IMG/VR virus record: IMGVR_UViG_3300035410_000054
Location: 1-34,841 of that record
Source of the DNA: a virus
Reading direction: 5' to 3' (one strand)
Length of the DNA stretch: 34,841 nucleotides
Made by a program: the position numbers and the translations under genes. Numbering within the stretch: position 1 is the first letter of the stretch; each line of letters starts with the position of its first letter. A model generated the notes under the pieces. It searched no databases. It saw only the letters and a program-made list of their open reading frames with translations, and was not told where the DNA came from. Shown here piece after piece: positions 21,065-29,521 of this stretch.

Positions 21065-21454
21065 GTGTCTGCTCTGCAGAATTGTCTCACGAAGCCCGAG
21101 GTGCTGGAGCTCCTGCCGCCGCTGTCGCGCACGGCAACGGCGGCGACGCCGACGGGCGTCGACTGTCAGAAGTTCGAGGGCGTCGCGATCGTGCTCCTCA
21201 CGACGACCGCCGGCGGTTCGGGCGCGACGCTGGACGCCAAGGTGCAGGAGTCGGACGACAACTCGACCTACACCGACGTCACGGGCGCCGTGTTCACGCA
21301 GGTCGGAAACGCCGCGAGCCTGCAGCTCCTCCGCATCGACATGTCGAAGGCCAAGCGGTATCTCCGCGTGCCGACGACGGTCGGAGGCACGGCCGCCTTC
21401 GTATCGGCCGTGGAGCTCATCGGCATCAACAAGTACATCGGCGCGACCGGGTAG
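21065..21454 (+). CDS. Head decoration-like beta-sandwich protein (129 aa)
   Basis: GTG 21065 has AGGAGG upstream. The segment CQKFEGVAIVLLTTTAGGSGATLDAKVQESDDNSTYTDVTGAVFTQV followed by AKRYLRVPTTVGGTAAFVSAVELIG resembles small structural proteins found between capsid and connector genes in many siphophages (pattern L-x-V-Q-E-S-D-D-x-x-x-x-T-D-V). Possibly it coats the capsid. Function is inferred from neighbours and sequence style. Confidence 0.65.
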   Translation: MSALQNCLTKPEVLELLPPLSRTATAATPTGVDCQKFEGVAIVLLTTTAGGSGATLDAKVQESDDNSTYTDVTGAVFTQVGNAASLQLLRIDMSKAKRYLRVPTTVGGTAAFVSAVELIGINKYIGATG

Positions 21455-21460
21455 CGTCGC

Positions 21461-21757
21461 GTGGCGAATTTCGGAGCGGCGGACGTGCCGGCGCTCCTGG
21501 CGGACTTCGGCGCCCCGATCACGGTGGGCGCCGACACGGTGCTGGGGCTGGTCGACCGTGACGACGTCCCGCAGCTCGGGACCGATGGCATGTCGGCCTT
21601 CACCAGCCGCGAGGTGGTAGTCACGATTCAGACGGGAACCCTGCCGGGGCTCGCCGTCGGAGGAGCGATCACGGTGGACGGCTCTGCCCTGAAGGTGTCG
21701 GCGGTTCATGCGCTCGACGATGGCGAGCTCACCAAGATCGTCTGCGTGAAGCTGTGA
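21461..21757 (+). CDS. Head-tail joining protein, gpFII-like (98 aa)
   Basis: GTG 21461, six bases after the previous stop. ADVPALLADFGAPITVGADTVLGLVDRDDV and the second half (VVVTIQTGTLPGLAVGGAITVDGSALKVSAVHALDDGELTKIVCVKL) match the pattern of small head-tail joining proteins: an N-terminal helix, then a beta barrel with G-x-x-I-T-V-D-G and a final strand. It would sit at the neck and contact the tail terminator. The stop overlaps the next GTG. Confidence 0.8.
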   Translation: MANFGAADVPALLADFGAPITVGADTVLGLVDRDDVPQLGTDGMSAFTSREVVVTIQTGTLPGLAVGGAITVDGSALKVSAVHALDDGELTKIVCVKL

Positions 21758-22197
21758 CCATTCGCGGGCAGATCGCCCTGGCGATCCTCGCCGCGCTGAA
21801 CGCGGGCACGCCTCCGGTGCAGACCGAACGCTCCCGCGGTTACGAGATCCCGCCGACCACGCCGCTCGCCATGTCGCTCCGGTTCTACGACGAGAAGATC
21901 GAAGTACCGCATGCGCGCAGCCCGGTGCGTAAGCGGACGATGATCTACGCGATCGAATGCCGGGCCGCCGCCGGTGTGACGACTTCGCCGGACGAGGAGC
22001 TCGAGCAGCTCCTCGAATGGGTTACTGCAAAGCTGGGCGGTGCGCGTCTCGTGGCGCCGAACGGTGGTGTCTGGCCGGCCGAGGAGGCCGAGATCAAATG
22101 GGGCGAGGTGCAAGGCGAGACGCGCTACGGAAAGGCGACCGTCTATCTGCCCGTCACCTACTCAGCGCTGGTCAACGACGCGACTCGCTCCTCGTGA
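21754..22197 (+). CDS. Tail terminator protein, gpU-like (147 aa)
   Basis: GTG 21754 in a GTGA overlap. A helix-initial start (IRGQIALAILAALNAG) is followed by strands (MSLRFYDEKIEV, RTMIYAIECRAAAG), a helix (DEELEQLLEWVTAKLGG) and closing strands (EIKWGEVQGETRYGKATVYLPVTYSAL). This layout is that of tail-completion proteins that cap the tube and join it to the head, and the position before the tube gene agrees. GpU is a likely relative. Confidence 0.75.
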   Translation: MTIRGQIALAILAALNAGTPPVQTERSRGYEIPPTTPLAMSLRFYDEKIEVPHARSPVRKRTMIYAIECRAAAGVTTSPDEELEQLLEWVTAKLGGARLVAPNGGVWPAEEAEIKWGEVQGETRYGKATVYLPVTYSALVNDATRSS

Positions 22198-22223
22198 GCG
22201 GGCGCTCCGTCTAGGAGGAACAA

Positions 22224-23021
22224 ATGGGACAGAGCACCACCAATGCCGCGAATCTCCTGGTCGGAGCGGGCCGTGCGTTCTTTGCGCGTACCGACGCGAC
22301 CACGGGAATCGAAACCACGGGGCTGCGCTTTCTCGGCGACTGCTCCGAGCTCCGCATCACGCCGGCCGAGGACGAGGTCCGCGAGCACTATTCGTCGGCC
22401 GAGGCGGCGCGCCCGCTCATGAAGCGGGTACCGATTCGGCGCAAGGTCACGTTCAATCTCAAGCTGCACGAGTTCTCGATCGAGAACCTCGCGCTCGCGC
22501 TCATGGGTGATCAGTCCGAATACACCCAGGCGAACACGCCCATCGTCGACGAGATCCTGTCGACGGCGCCCATCGTCGGCGCGCACTACGGGCCGACGGC
22601 CAAGCGCGCGATCGGAACCATCACGGTCAAGCGCGGCGCCACGACCATTCCCTCGGGCGAGTACGATCTCGTGGACGCCGAGGCCGGCATCATCTTCCTG
22701 CACAACGTCGCGGCGACGTTCACCGGCGCGACCGGAAACCTCACCATCTCGTACACGCCGACCGCCATCGTGACCGGCTCCGGCCGCGCTCAGGTCGCCG
22801 GCGGCAAGTCGACGACGGTGGAGGGCCGCCTGTTCTATCTCCCCGATCCGACCACGGGCCCCAAGACGGAGATCTCCGTCTGGCACATCTCCATGTCGCC
22901 GGAAGGCGATATCGGATTGATCGCCGACGACTTCGGCGAGGTCACGGTCAAGGGCGAGGTCCTCACGGACGCGACCAACCATCCGGCCGCGCCCTACTAC
23001 CTCGTGACGCAGCGGCCGTAG
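22224..23021 (+). CDS. Major tail tube protein (265 aa)
   Basis: ATG 22224 with a strong AGGAGG SD, as expected for an abundant protein. Beta-rich: LRFLGDCSELRITPAEDEVREHYSSAEAARPLMKRVPIRRKVTFNLKLHEFSIENLALALMGD, then a Gly/Thr-rich domain (PSGEYDLVDAEAGIIFLHNVAATFTGATGNLTISYTP) and EISVWHISMSPEGDIGLIADDFGEVTVKGEVL. The final two segments are typical of siphophage tube proteins that form hexameric rings around the tape measure. It precedes the chaperones and tape measure. Confidence 0.85.
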   Translation: MGQSTTNAANLLVGAGRAFFARTDATTGIETTGLRFLGDCSELRITPAEDEVREHYSSAEAARPLMKRVPIRRKVTFNLKLHEFSIENLALALMGDQSEYTQANTPIVDEILSTAPIVGAHYGPTAKRAIGTITVKRGATTIPSGEYDLVDAEAGIIFLHNVAATFTGATGNLTISYTPTAIVTGSGRAQVAGGKSTTVEGRLFYLPDPTTGPKTEISVWHISMSPEGDIGLIADDFGEVTVKGEVLTDATNHPAAPYYLVTQRP

Positions 23022-23025
23022 CGCG

Positions 23026-23511
23026 ATGCGTCGCAGCAGTTCTCCGCCCATCGAGCTCGGCGGCCGCCGCTTCCGCGCCGTCGATATCATGACCGTGGCG
23101 CACGACGCATTCTTCATTGCGCGCTGCCGGTTCGCCGGGCTCGACGCGATTCCGATGATCGAAGGGGAGACGGCCGAGCAATACGCGGTGCGTCTCCTCA
23201 CCACTCTCATGGGCAGCCCGACGGTTCTCGAAATCGTGGGCGCGCTCGTGGTTCCCGAAGCGCTCGAGGACTCCGCGTGGACGCCGCAGATGGCATCCGA
23301 TACGGCGGCGTTCGTCGGCAGCCTCACGGGCGACGTGGACAAGGCCCAGGTGCGATTCATTCTGCTCTCGGTCCTCGTCCCTTTCTTGCAGCGCGGTCTC
23401 GGCTACTTGACGGTTTCACGGGCATCCTCCGGCGCACCAGAGTCATCGGCCAGCCGCCTTCCCGACGTGAACCGCGGGCCCGCGATGTCATCGGGGAATG
23501 GGGCGACCTAG
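23026..23511 (+). CDS. Tail assembly chaperone G-like (161 aa)
   Basis: ATG 23026, four bases after the tube stop, with no clear SD. The junction TAGCGCGATG also occurs before 29522 and may mark reinitiation. The first 120 residues are helical (VDIMTVAHDAFFIARCRFAG, AEQYAVRLLTTLMGSPTVLEIVGALVV, AQVRFILLSVLVPFL). The last 40 residues after the slippery site are Ser/Ala-rich and look unconstrained. It binds tape-measure and tube proteins during assembly. A fraction of ribosomes would shift to make the longer G-T form. Confidence 0.8.
   Translation: MRRSSSPPIELGGRRFRAVDIMTVAHDAFFIARCRFAGLDAIPMIEGETAEQYAVRLLTTLMGSPTVLEIVGALVVPEALEDSAWTPQMASDTAAFVGSLTGDVDKAQVRFILLSVLVPFLQRGLGYLTVSRASSGAPESSASRLPDVNRGPAMSSGNGAT
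23379..23385 (+). promoter_or_regulatory. Programmed -1 frameshift slippery heptamer
   Basis: CCCTTTC in phase C_CCT_TTC, the canonical X_XXY_YYZ form. Pro and Phe tRNAs re-pair perfectly after slipping to CCC and TTT. The zero frame leads to the G stop, and the -1 frame joins a well-formed extension ending at 23756. Placement between tail tube and tape measure is where such frameshifts are expected. Confidence 0.75.
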
Positions 23512-23756
23512 TCTGGGCGGTCGCCGATTGCGACTGGCCGCGCGCGCTCGAGATCGCGAGAACGTGGCCGCTGCCGGAGGTGCTCGACGCTTACGCCGAG
23601 CGCGTGAAGCAGCGGGACTTGGAGGAATATCGTTTCCGGCTTCTCACGTGGGAGCTCCGCTGGGGTCCTCATGCGAAGCCGCCGAAGCGGGACCCGCCGC
23701 CGCTCCCTGAGTCGTTGAGGAAGGCGCGGCCGAGGAGAGACGACCGTGCCGAGTGA
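23385..23756 (+). CDS. T extension of the tail chaperone (frameshifted G-T, 243 aa in total)
   Basis: This segment has no credible start of its own and is reached by -1 slippage at CCCTTTC, giving 120 residues of G plus 123 more. The well-formed part is DVIGEWGDLVWAVADCDWPRALEIARTW followed by PLPEVLDAYAERVKQRDLEEYRFRLLTWELRWG, helical and acidic, with a Pro/Arg-rich end. The G-T form recruits tape measure and tube subunits. Its stop overlaps the tape-measure start by 11 bases. Confidence 0.72.
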   Translation, partial: LAARSRLLDGFTGILRRTRVIGQPPSRREPRARDVIGEWGDLVWAVADCDWPRALEIARTWPLPEVLDAYAERVKQRDLEEYRFRLLTWELRWGPHAKPPKRDPPPLPESLRKARPRRDDRAE

Positions 23757-26424
23757 CGTTCGGATTCGACTGTCTGCCGAGGGCGTCGCCGATGTAGTCG
23801 GCGCCCTGAAGAAGCTGCAGACCGAAGCCGCGATCACCGCGCAGAAATCGAAGGCCGGCTTCGCCGGTCTCAATTCCGTTCTAGGACTCAGCCAGGGCCT
23901 GCTCGCGAATCTCGGCGTCGCCGTCGGCGTCGGCGCCTTCGTGGCGCTCGCGAATTCAGCCGCCGAATCCGCCCACCAGCTCGAGAACGCCGCCGAGGCC
24001 ATCGGCACGACGACCGAGCGGCTGGTCGGGCTGCAGACGGCCGCGCAGCTCGGCGGCGTCGACGCTGACCGCCTGACCGAATCTCTCGGCCGCCTCACGA
24101 AGAAGGTCGACGATTTCCGCTCGGGGTCCGCCGCGGCATCCGCGCCCTTCAATCGCTTGCGGCTATCGGTTAAGGATTTCGACGGCCTCGACACCGCCCA
24201 GCAGTTCGATCTCGTGGCAAAGGCGATTGCCAAGGTGCCCGACGCCGGCCAGCGCGCCGCGCTGACCATCGATATCCTCGGGCGCCGCGGTGCGCGCCTC
24301 GTTCCCGTCATGAACCAGCTCGCTCGAGGCGGCGGGCTCGAGGGCACGATCGAGCAGGCGCGGAAGCTCGGCCTCATCCTCAGCGAGCAGATCATCGCGA
24401 ATGCGGCGCGCGCGGCCGCGGAAATCAAGCTCACGAGCAGCTCCGTCCGCTCCCTCGCGACCGAGTTCATTTCGGGTCTGGCGCCGGCGGCCGACCAGAC
24501 CTTCCGCATCCTCACGGCCGGCTTCAAGGACGGCCAGCAGGGCGCCAACGCATTCGGCGAAGCGATGGGCGGCATCCTCCGAATCTTAAACTTGGTCCTG
24601 TCGCTGGCGCTCGAGCTCGTAGACGTCATCGGCACGCTCGTGACCGAGATCGGTTCGGGTCTCGGCACCGCGATCGGTGCGGTTCTGCTCGTGGTGACCG
24701 GCCACGCCGACCGGCTGCCCATCCTCTGGCGGAACATGCTCGACGCCCTGAAGCGGGAGACGGACGACTTCGTGCAGCGCTCGCGCGATCGCATCACGGC
24801 GCTGCAGCGTCCGCTCACGCAGGCGACGGTGCCGCCGCCGGCGGGCGCCGGTCCTCCGGTTCCCCCCGATCCGCAGGCGCTGTTCTCGAAGCGGCTCGCC
24901 GCGGTGCGCTCGGCCCTCGACGCCGAGCTCAAGATGTTGCAGCTCCAGCTCCGGCTGCAGGCCGCGGCCGAGGAGCGGCGGTTCAAGGAGGGGCTCGATA
25001 CCGTCGGCCAGTACTACGCCGCGCGCCGGCGCATCATCGAGGACGGCATCGCTGCCGAGATCCGAACCCTCGAATCGCGGCGCAAGGTGGAGTCTGCCAA
25101 TCCCGACCGCGACGCCCGGCTGACCGCGCTGCGGGAAACCGACGCCGAGATCGCGCGGCTCCGCGCGCAGTCGAAGGGAGACGTCGCCGCGCTCAATGCC
25201 GAGGAGATTCAGGCCGAGCGCGCCGTCGCCGAGGAGCGCATCGGCTTCGAGAAGCAGGTCCTCGACGTGCAGGGCCGCACGCACGAGCAGCGGCTCCTCG
25301 ACATTCAGGAGGAGGTCAACAAGTACGCGCTGCTCCTCGCCAAGGAAAAAGAGAGCGAGGCGTCGACCTTCCGCAAGCTGAATGCGTTTCAGCAGATCCT
25401 CATCGCCGGCGCCGCGTTCCAAGACGACGTGCGCGCCTTCCAGGCCGCGGTCGACTCGCTGCAGGGGGCGAAGCAGGGTATCGCCGACGACGTCGCGGCC
25501 GCGCGCATCTCCGAGGAGGAGGGGCTGCGCCGCACGCTGGCGCTCGAGCACGCGCGCCTGCCGGATCTCGAGCGGCTCGCCGAGCTCGCTAAGGAATCCG
25601 CGGCCGCTACCGGCGACCCCGAGAAAATCGCGCAGGCCAATTCCTTCGCCGAGGCGATCCGCAACATCGGGCATGCCGCCGACGAGGCGACGCGCCTCAT
25701 GGTGAACATGCACAAGGAGGTCGGGGACATTCTCCTGCCGGCGCTCACCGACTTCTTCTCGATCACGAACCAGGGATTCGGGAACCTCAAGGACAAGGCC
25801 CTGGCCGCGATCGGCGCCATCGTGATCGCCCTGCAGCAATTGTTCGCTCGGCTCCTCGCGCTCCAGATCCTGAAGGCGATTGGTTTCAGCTTCCCTGCCG
25901 GCGCGACCGGCGGGCTGGTCTCCGGCGGCCAGATCCAGGCCCGGGCCCGCGGCGGTCTCGTGCGGCGCCTCGAGGAGCTCCCGCTGGCCCGTGCGCGGGG
26001 CGGAGTCGTCCGCTGGGTCGACGCCCAGCCGGCGGCGCGCCGGGCCTCTGGCGGGCTCCTACGGGGCCCTGGAAGCGGAACCAGCGATTCGATCCTAGCC
26101 CGGCTTTCCGATCACGAGTACGTTGTCCGCGCGGCCGTTGTCCGGCAGCCCGGGGCGCTCCAATTCCTCGAGGCGTTCAATGCCGGCGCCATCGATCCTC
26201 GCGACGTCGCTCAGGCCGGCGCCAGGGCCCCAAGGTTCGCCGAGGGCGGGCTCGCCCAGGCGCCCGCGGCTTCCGACGTCAAGCTGGGGGGAAAGGTCAC
26301 CATCGGGCTGGAGGACGGTCTCGTGGCCCGGGCGATAGGAACGCGGGCCGGCACGGCGGCGCTCCTCGAGGTGCTGTCCAAGAACCGGAGCGCGGTCTCG
26401 CACGCGCTGGGGAGGCAGGGCTGA
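23746..26424 (+). CDS. Tape measure protein (892 aa)
   Basis: GTG 23746 with GAGGAG upstream. Residues 1-60 are like the tape-measure N-terminus (RIRLSAEGVADVVGALKKLQ). Helical middle with hydrophobic segments (ILNLVLSLALELVDVIGTLV, AIGAVLLVVTG), then a long coiled coil at about 385-600 rich in Leu, Glu and Arg. C-terminal third with Gly/Ala/Arg-rich stretches (GGLVSGGQIQARARGGLVRR) and the characteristic GPGSGTSDSILARLSDHEYVVRAAVVRQ. It sets tail length and forms the DNA channel. At 892 residues the tail should be moderate in length (around 130 nm by the usual 0.15 nm per residue). Confidence 0.94.
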   Translation: MPSDVRIRLSAEGVADVVGALKKLQTEAAITAQKSKAGFAGLNSVLGLSQGLLANLGVAVGVGAFVALANSAAESAHQLENAAEAIGTTTERLVGLQTAAQLGGVDADRLTESLGRLTKKVDDFRSGSAAASAPFNRLRLSVKDFDGLDTAQQFDLVAKAIAKVPDAGQRAALTIDILGRRGARLVPVMNQLARGGGLEGTIEQARKLGLILSEQIIANAARAAAEIKLTSSSVRSLATEFISGLAPAADQTFRILTAGFKDGQQGANAFGEAMGGILRILNLVLSLALELVDVIGTLVTEIGSGLGTAIGAVLLVVTGHADRLPILWRNMLDALKRETDDFVQRSRDRITALQRPLTQATVPPPAGAGPPVPPDPQALFSKRLAAVRSALDAELKMLQLQLRLQAAAEERRFKEGLDTVGQYYAARRRIIEDGIAAEIRTLESRRKVESANPDRDARLTALRETDAEIARLRAQSKGDVAALNAEEIQAERAVAEERIGFEKQVLDVQGRTHEQRLLDIQEEVNKYALLLAKEKESEASTFRKLNAFQQILIAGAAFQDDVRAFQAAVDSLQGAKQGIADDVAAARISEEEGLRRTLALEHARLPDLERLAELAKESAAATGDPEKIAQANSFAEAIRNIGHAADEATRLMVNMHKEVGDILLPALTDFFSITNQGFGNLKDKALAAIGAIVIALQQLFARLLALQILKAIGFSFPAGATGGLVSGGQIQARARGGLVRRLEELPLARARGGVVRWVDAQPAARRASGGLLRGPGSGTSDSILARLSDHEYVVRAAVVRQPGALQFLEAFNAGAIDPRDVAQAGARAPRFAEGGLAQAPAASDVKLGGKVTIGLEDGLVARAIGTRAGTAALLEVLSKNRSAVSHALGRQG

Positions 26425-28058
26425 TGTTCGAGATCGGGACGGCGACCGATTACCTCGACTTGCTCGCGAAGCTGGACACGTTCCTGACCGCGACCGGGGC
26501 GGCGTGGGCGCTCTCCTACGCGGGCACCGGGAATGGGACGCTCACCGCGTACAAGGGCGGCGCTTCCTCGATCGCTGAAACCTTCGTAATCACGGCGACC
26601 GATGCGACCCACTTCTCCGTCGTGGGCTCGACGTCGGGCTCGCTCGGAACCGCGACCGCCGGCGTGACGTTCTCCCATGCGAAGCTCACTTTCCTCATCA
26701 CCGTCGGCGGCACGGCCTTCGTCGCCGGCGACGCCTTCTCGCTGTCGACCGCTCCTCCCTGGACGCGCAAGCGCGGCGCGCCGAGCGCGAGCTCGACGCA
26801 GTGGCGGGTCAACATCATCGCAACCGCCGGCGGCCTCGTGCCCAGGCTCGCGCGCGTGGAAATGTTCGACACGCTCGGCGGCGCCGATCAGGTCACGGGC
26901 GGAACCGCCACGGCGAGCTCGAGCAATGCGTCGCATCTCCCGGCCGACGCGGCCGACGTCAACAGCGCGACCTACTGGGAGTGCGGAACCCCGAGCGGAT
27001 GGTGGCAGTACACGTTCGGCTCGGCGAAGGCGATCAAGGAGATCGCAATCACCTACCCGACCGGGCAGGCGAACGATAACAACGGTCCGGCCGACTTCCG
27101 CGTCGAGTACTTCGATGGCACGAGCTGGGTCCCGGCGGGAAGCTGGCGCAACGACACGGGCTGGGTCTCGACCGAGCGGCGCGTCTACCGCCTCGCGTCC
27201 TACATTTGGCAGGCGCCGGGCAACGGCGGCACCGAGCAGATCCTCGTGGGCGTCTCGCCCTTCCAGAACGCGGCGACCGGCTTCTATAACTGGCGGCTGA
27301 ACGGCTACACCGCCTACGACGCCGCGGCCGACTGGTTCTCGCAGCCGGGCGCGATCGCCACGGCCAGCCCGTATGGTCCGATCATTCCGCTGTCGAACGG
27401 CTCGCTCGGCTACTGGTTCGTCTCGAATGGGCGGCGCGTCGTCGGCGTCGTCAAATCGAGCTCGACCTACGGCGCCTTCTACCTCGGATTGATTCAGCCC
27501 TACGCGAGCCCGGGGCAATGGCCCCTGCCGCTGTTCGTCGGCGGCGCTCTGTGGTGGGACGTCGAGCCGGCGTTCACCGACGTGCGCTGGACCGTCGGCA
27601 ACGCGCACACGCGACATACTTGTTTCCCTCTGCCGTTCTCGCCGCTCCTCAACACGGCCGCGCTCATCGCCGTCTGCGGCAGCGCTCGGCTCCGCAAGCC
27701 CGACGGGACGTGGCGCGGGTTCATGGCTCGTAGCGACTTCTACGATCCCAAGGAGGACGCGAACGTGCTGGGGCGTGTCTGGCCCTACGGCTACGACTTC
27801 TCGAATCTAAAGCCGGATCTCGACGGGCTCTATCCCGTCTACCCCGTCATCTACCACGAGGTCAACGCGACCGGCGGCGACAACTGGTTCGGTCAGCCCG
27901 ACGGCGTGTTCGCCGTCTCCGGCTCCGGGCTCTCCGCGGAGGCAACCCTGGACGAAAGATTGCAGGCCGCGACCGCGACGCCGAAGCGTACATACGTCGC
28001 CTTCCCTGATACGACGCGCGCGACCGCCGGCGACTTCTTCGCCATGCTCCTCGACTGA
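26424..28058 (+). CDS. Tail protein with discoidin-like insertion (544 aa)
   Basis: ATG 26424 in a TGATG overlap. Residues 1-50 (GTATDYLDLLAKLDTFLTATGAAW) are the N-terminal domain shared with the protein at 28516. Residues about 140-255 insert an F5/8-type (discoidin, galactose-binding) domain: RVEMFDTLGG, ADVNSATYWE, WWQYTFGSAKAIKEIAITYP, ADFRVEYFDGTSWV. Residues about 258-410 return to the shared fold (WQAPGNGGTEQILVGVSPFQNAATGFYNWRLNG, GVVKSSSTYGAFYLGLIQPY). Likely a tail-tip adhesin that recognises sugars. The remainder is strand-rich. Good example of domain insertion. Confidence 0.75.
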   Translation: MFEIGTATDYLDLLAKLDTFLTATGAAWALSYAGTGNGTLTAYKGGASSIAETFVITATDATHFSVVGSTSGSLGTATAGVTFSHAKLTFLITVGGTAFVAGDAFSLSTAPPWTRKRGAPSASSTQWRVNIIATAGGLVPRLARVEMFDTLGGADQVTGGTATASSSNASHLPADAADVNSATYWECGTPSGWWQYTFGSAKAIKEIAITYPTGQANDNNGPADFRVEYFDGTSWVPAGSWRNDTGWVSTERRVYRLASYIWQAPGNGGTEQILVGVSPFQNAATGFYNWRLNGYTAYDAAADWFSQPGAIATASPYGPIIPLSNGSLGYWFVSNGRRVVGVVKSSSTYGAFYLGLIQPYASPGQWPLPLFVGGALWWDVEPAFTDVRWTVGNAHTRHTCFPLPFSPLLNTAALIAVCGSARLRKPDGTWRGFMARSDFYDPKEDANVLGRVWPYGYDFSNLKPDLDGLYPVYPVIYHEVNATGGDNWFGQPDGVFAVSGSGLSAEATLDERLQAATATPKRTYVAFPDTTRATAGDFFAMLLD

Positions 28059-28513
28059 TGGTTCCCATCCGCAAAATCGCGCGCGGCGTGCCCGGCGAGG
28101 AGCTCGGCGGAATCCCGCGCCAGATCCCGCGGCTCTCCGCGAGGCGCGGTCAGTCGAAATGGACGGCCGAGACCGTGGCTCCCATGCACGCCGAGTACGT
28201 CGCCTCCGGCATCGCCGCGGCGTCGGCGAAGACGGGGCTCTCGGATGCCCGGCTCTACCAGCTCTTTGACAAGTTCGATCTCCCACGCGGCTTCAGGAAG
28301 AAGAAGCAAGCGGCGGACGAGTCGCCGAACAGCCGCCCCGTCGGCACCGCTAAGGTTCATGCAGAGCCCAGAGAGGCGGCGACTCGTTCCCGAGCTGTTC
28401 CTGTTCACGCCGGCGGCGCTGTTGCCGATGCGCGGCTCGCGACGGTGACGATGCCGTGCCCGGCGTGCGGCCTCGAGCTCGACCACATGATTCTCTTGCG
28501 GGCCCGGAGGTAA
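28058..28513 (+). CDS. Hypothetical protein with HTH and C-terminal CxxC (151 aa)
   Basis: ATG 28058 in a TGATG overlap, so it is coupled to tail genes. Residues about 33-78 form a helix-turn-helix (WTAETVAPMHAEYVASGIAAASAKTGLSDARLYQLFDKF). A basic segment RGFRKKKQ and a Ser/Pro/Ala-rich linker follow. The end has MPCPACGLELDHM, a possible half zinc site. A DNA-binding protein in a tail cluster is unusual; it could regulate late genes or just share a fold. Confidence 0.6.
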   Translation: MVPIRKIARGVPGEELGGIPRQIPRLSARRGQSKWTAETVAPMHAEYVASGIAAASAKTGLSDARLYQLFDKFDLPRGFRKKKQAADESPNSRPVGTAKVHAEPREAATRSRAVPVHAGGAVADARLATVTMPCPACGLELDHMILLRARR

Positions 28514-28515
28514 CG

Positions 28516-29517
28516 ATGGCGGCGGCGTATCAGTCGGGCACGGCGAGCGATCCTACCGATCTCCAGAACAAGATCGCGACCTTCCTCACCGGCCAGGGCT
28601 GGACGATTGATTCCAACATCGCCGACGGTGCGGGCAAGCGCCTGCACGCCCACAAGGGTTCGGACTACGTCAACATGCGCTCGGCCATCAACGAGGCCGT
28701 CTGGCCGAACCTCGCCGGGTCCGCAGGCTACGGCGTGAATCTCTACATGGGCACCGGCTACAACGGCGCGAATGCTTGGTCGCTGCAGGCCGGCGGCCCG
28801 GTCAAGTCGGGCGGCAGCGATACCGTGGGCTCGTGCATGGAGCTCGGGTCCGGCGCCATCTCCGCGTACCACTTTTTCGACGACGGTTCGGACAACATCG
28901 TGGTCGTGGTCGAGCGCTCCGGCGGGATCTTCACGCACATCGGGTTCGGCCGGACCTTCGGCAAGTCAGGAACGTGGACGGGCGGCGCCTACTTCTTCGG
29001 AGCGAAGGCCGGAAAGTATCTCCCGCAGACCGGCATCATGGGCGATTCGGGGAACAGCGCCGCGGCGCCCTTGTCGATCTCTCAACCCTACGGAACCAAC
29101 TCGAGCTCGCAGCGCGGCTTCGCCGCTTTCGTGCGCGTCGACGTCGACAGCTTCACCGGTAAATGGGTTGGGTTCTCCTCGAGCGACACGACGGCGCCGA
29201 ACGACGGCTACACCGGAAAGCTCGGCCACTCCGGGGCCGATTACAACACGCTGCAGGAGAACGTTCCCGTGGGGCTGCCCACGCTCGCGCGCCTCGTGCT
29301 CCACCTCGTAAGCGCGTTCAACAATCAGGCGGTGCTCCTGCCCATCCGCGGCTATGTGCAGCGCGACGCCGGCGGCTGGTCTCACATCGGCCAGCTCCCG
29401 AACGTCTTTTACTGTGGCGCGGTCGAGCAGGGCGGCTACGCGGCGGCCTCGATCTACACGGTGAACGGGAAAAACTTCCTACTGTTCCCTCACTTCGCCG
29501 TCCGAAAGTTCGCCTAG
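28516..29517 (+). CDS. Tail protein paralogous to 26424 (333 aa)
   Basis: ATG 28516 with GGAGG upstream. The N-terminus (YQSGTASDPTDLQNKIATFLTGQGWTI) matches that of 26424 (GTATDYLDLLAKLDTFLTATGAAW). WPNLAGSAGYGVNLYMGTGYNGANAWSLQAGG and IVVVVERSGGIFTHIGFGRTFGKSGTW correspond to its post-insertion half. It lacks the discoidin domain. It probably forms part of the distal tail or side adhesins. The C-terminal half is specific (RGFAAFVRVDVDSFTGKW, LLPIRGYVQRDAGGWSHIGQLPNVFYCG). Confidence 0.75.
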   Translation: MAAAYQSGTASDPTDLQNKIATFLTGQGWTIDSNIADGAGKRLHAHKGSDYVNMRSAINEAVWPNLAGSAGYGVNLYMGTGYNGANAWSLQAGGPVKSGGSDTVGSCMELGSGAISAYHFFDDGSDNIVVVVERSGGIFTHIGFGRTFGKSGTWTGGAYFFGAKAGKYLPQTGIMGDSGNSAAAPLSISQPYGTNSSSQRGFAAFVRVDVDSFTGKWVGFSSSDTTAPNDGYTGKLGHSGADYNTLQENVPVGLPTLARLVLHLVSAFNNQAVLLPIRGYVQRDAGGWSHIGQLPNVFYCGAVEQGGYAAASIYTVNGKNFLLFPHFAVRKFA

Positions 29518-29521
29518 CGCG

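Noticed and set aside
24586-25839. Minus-strand open frame of 417 codons opposite the tape measure
   Set aside because: Mirror of the coiled-coil region; Leu/Glu/Arg-rich without family features.
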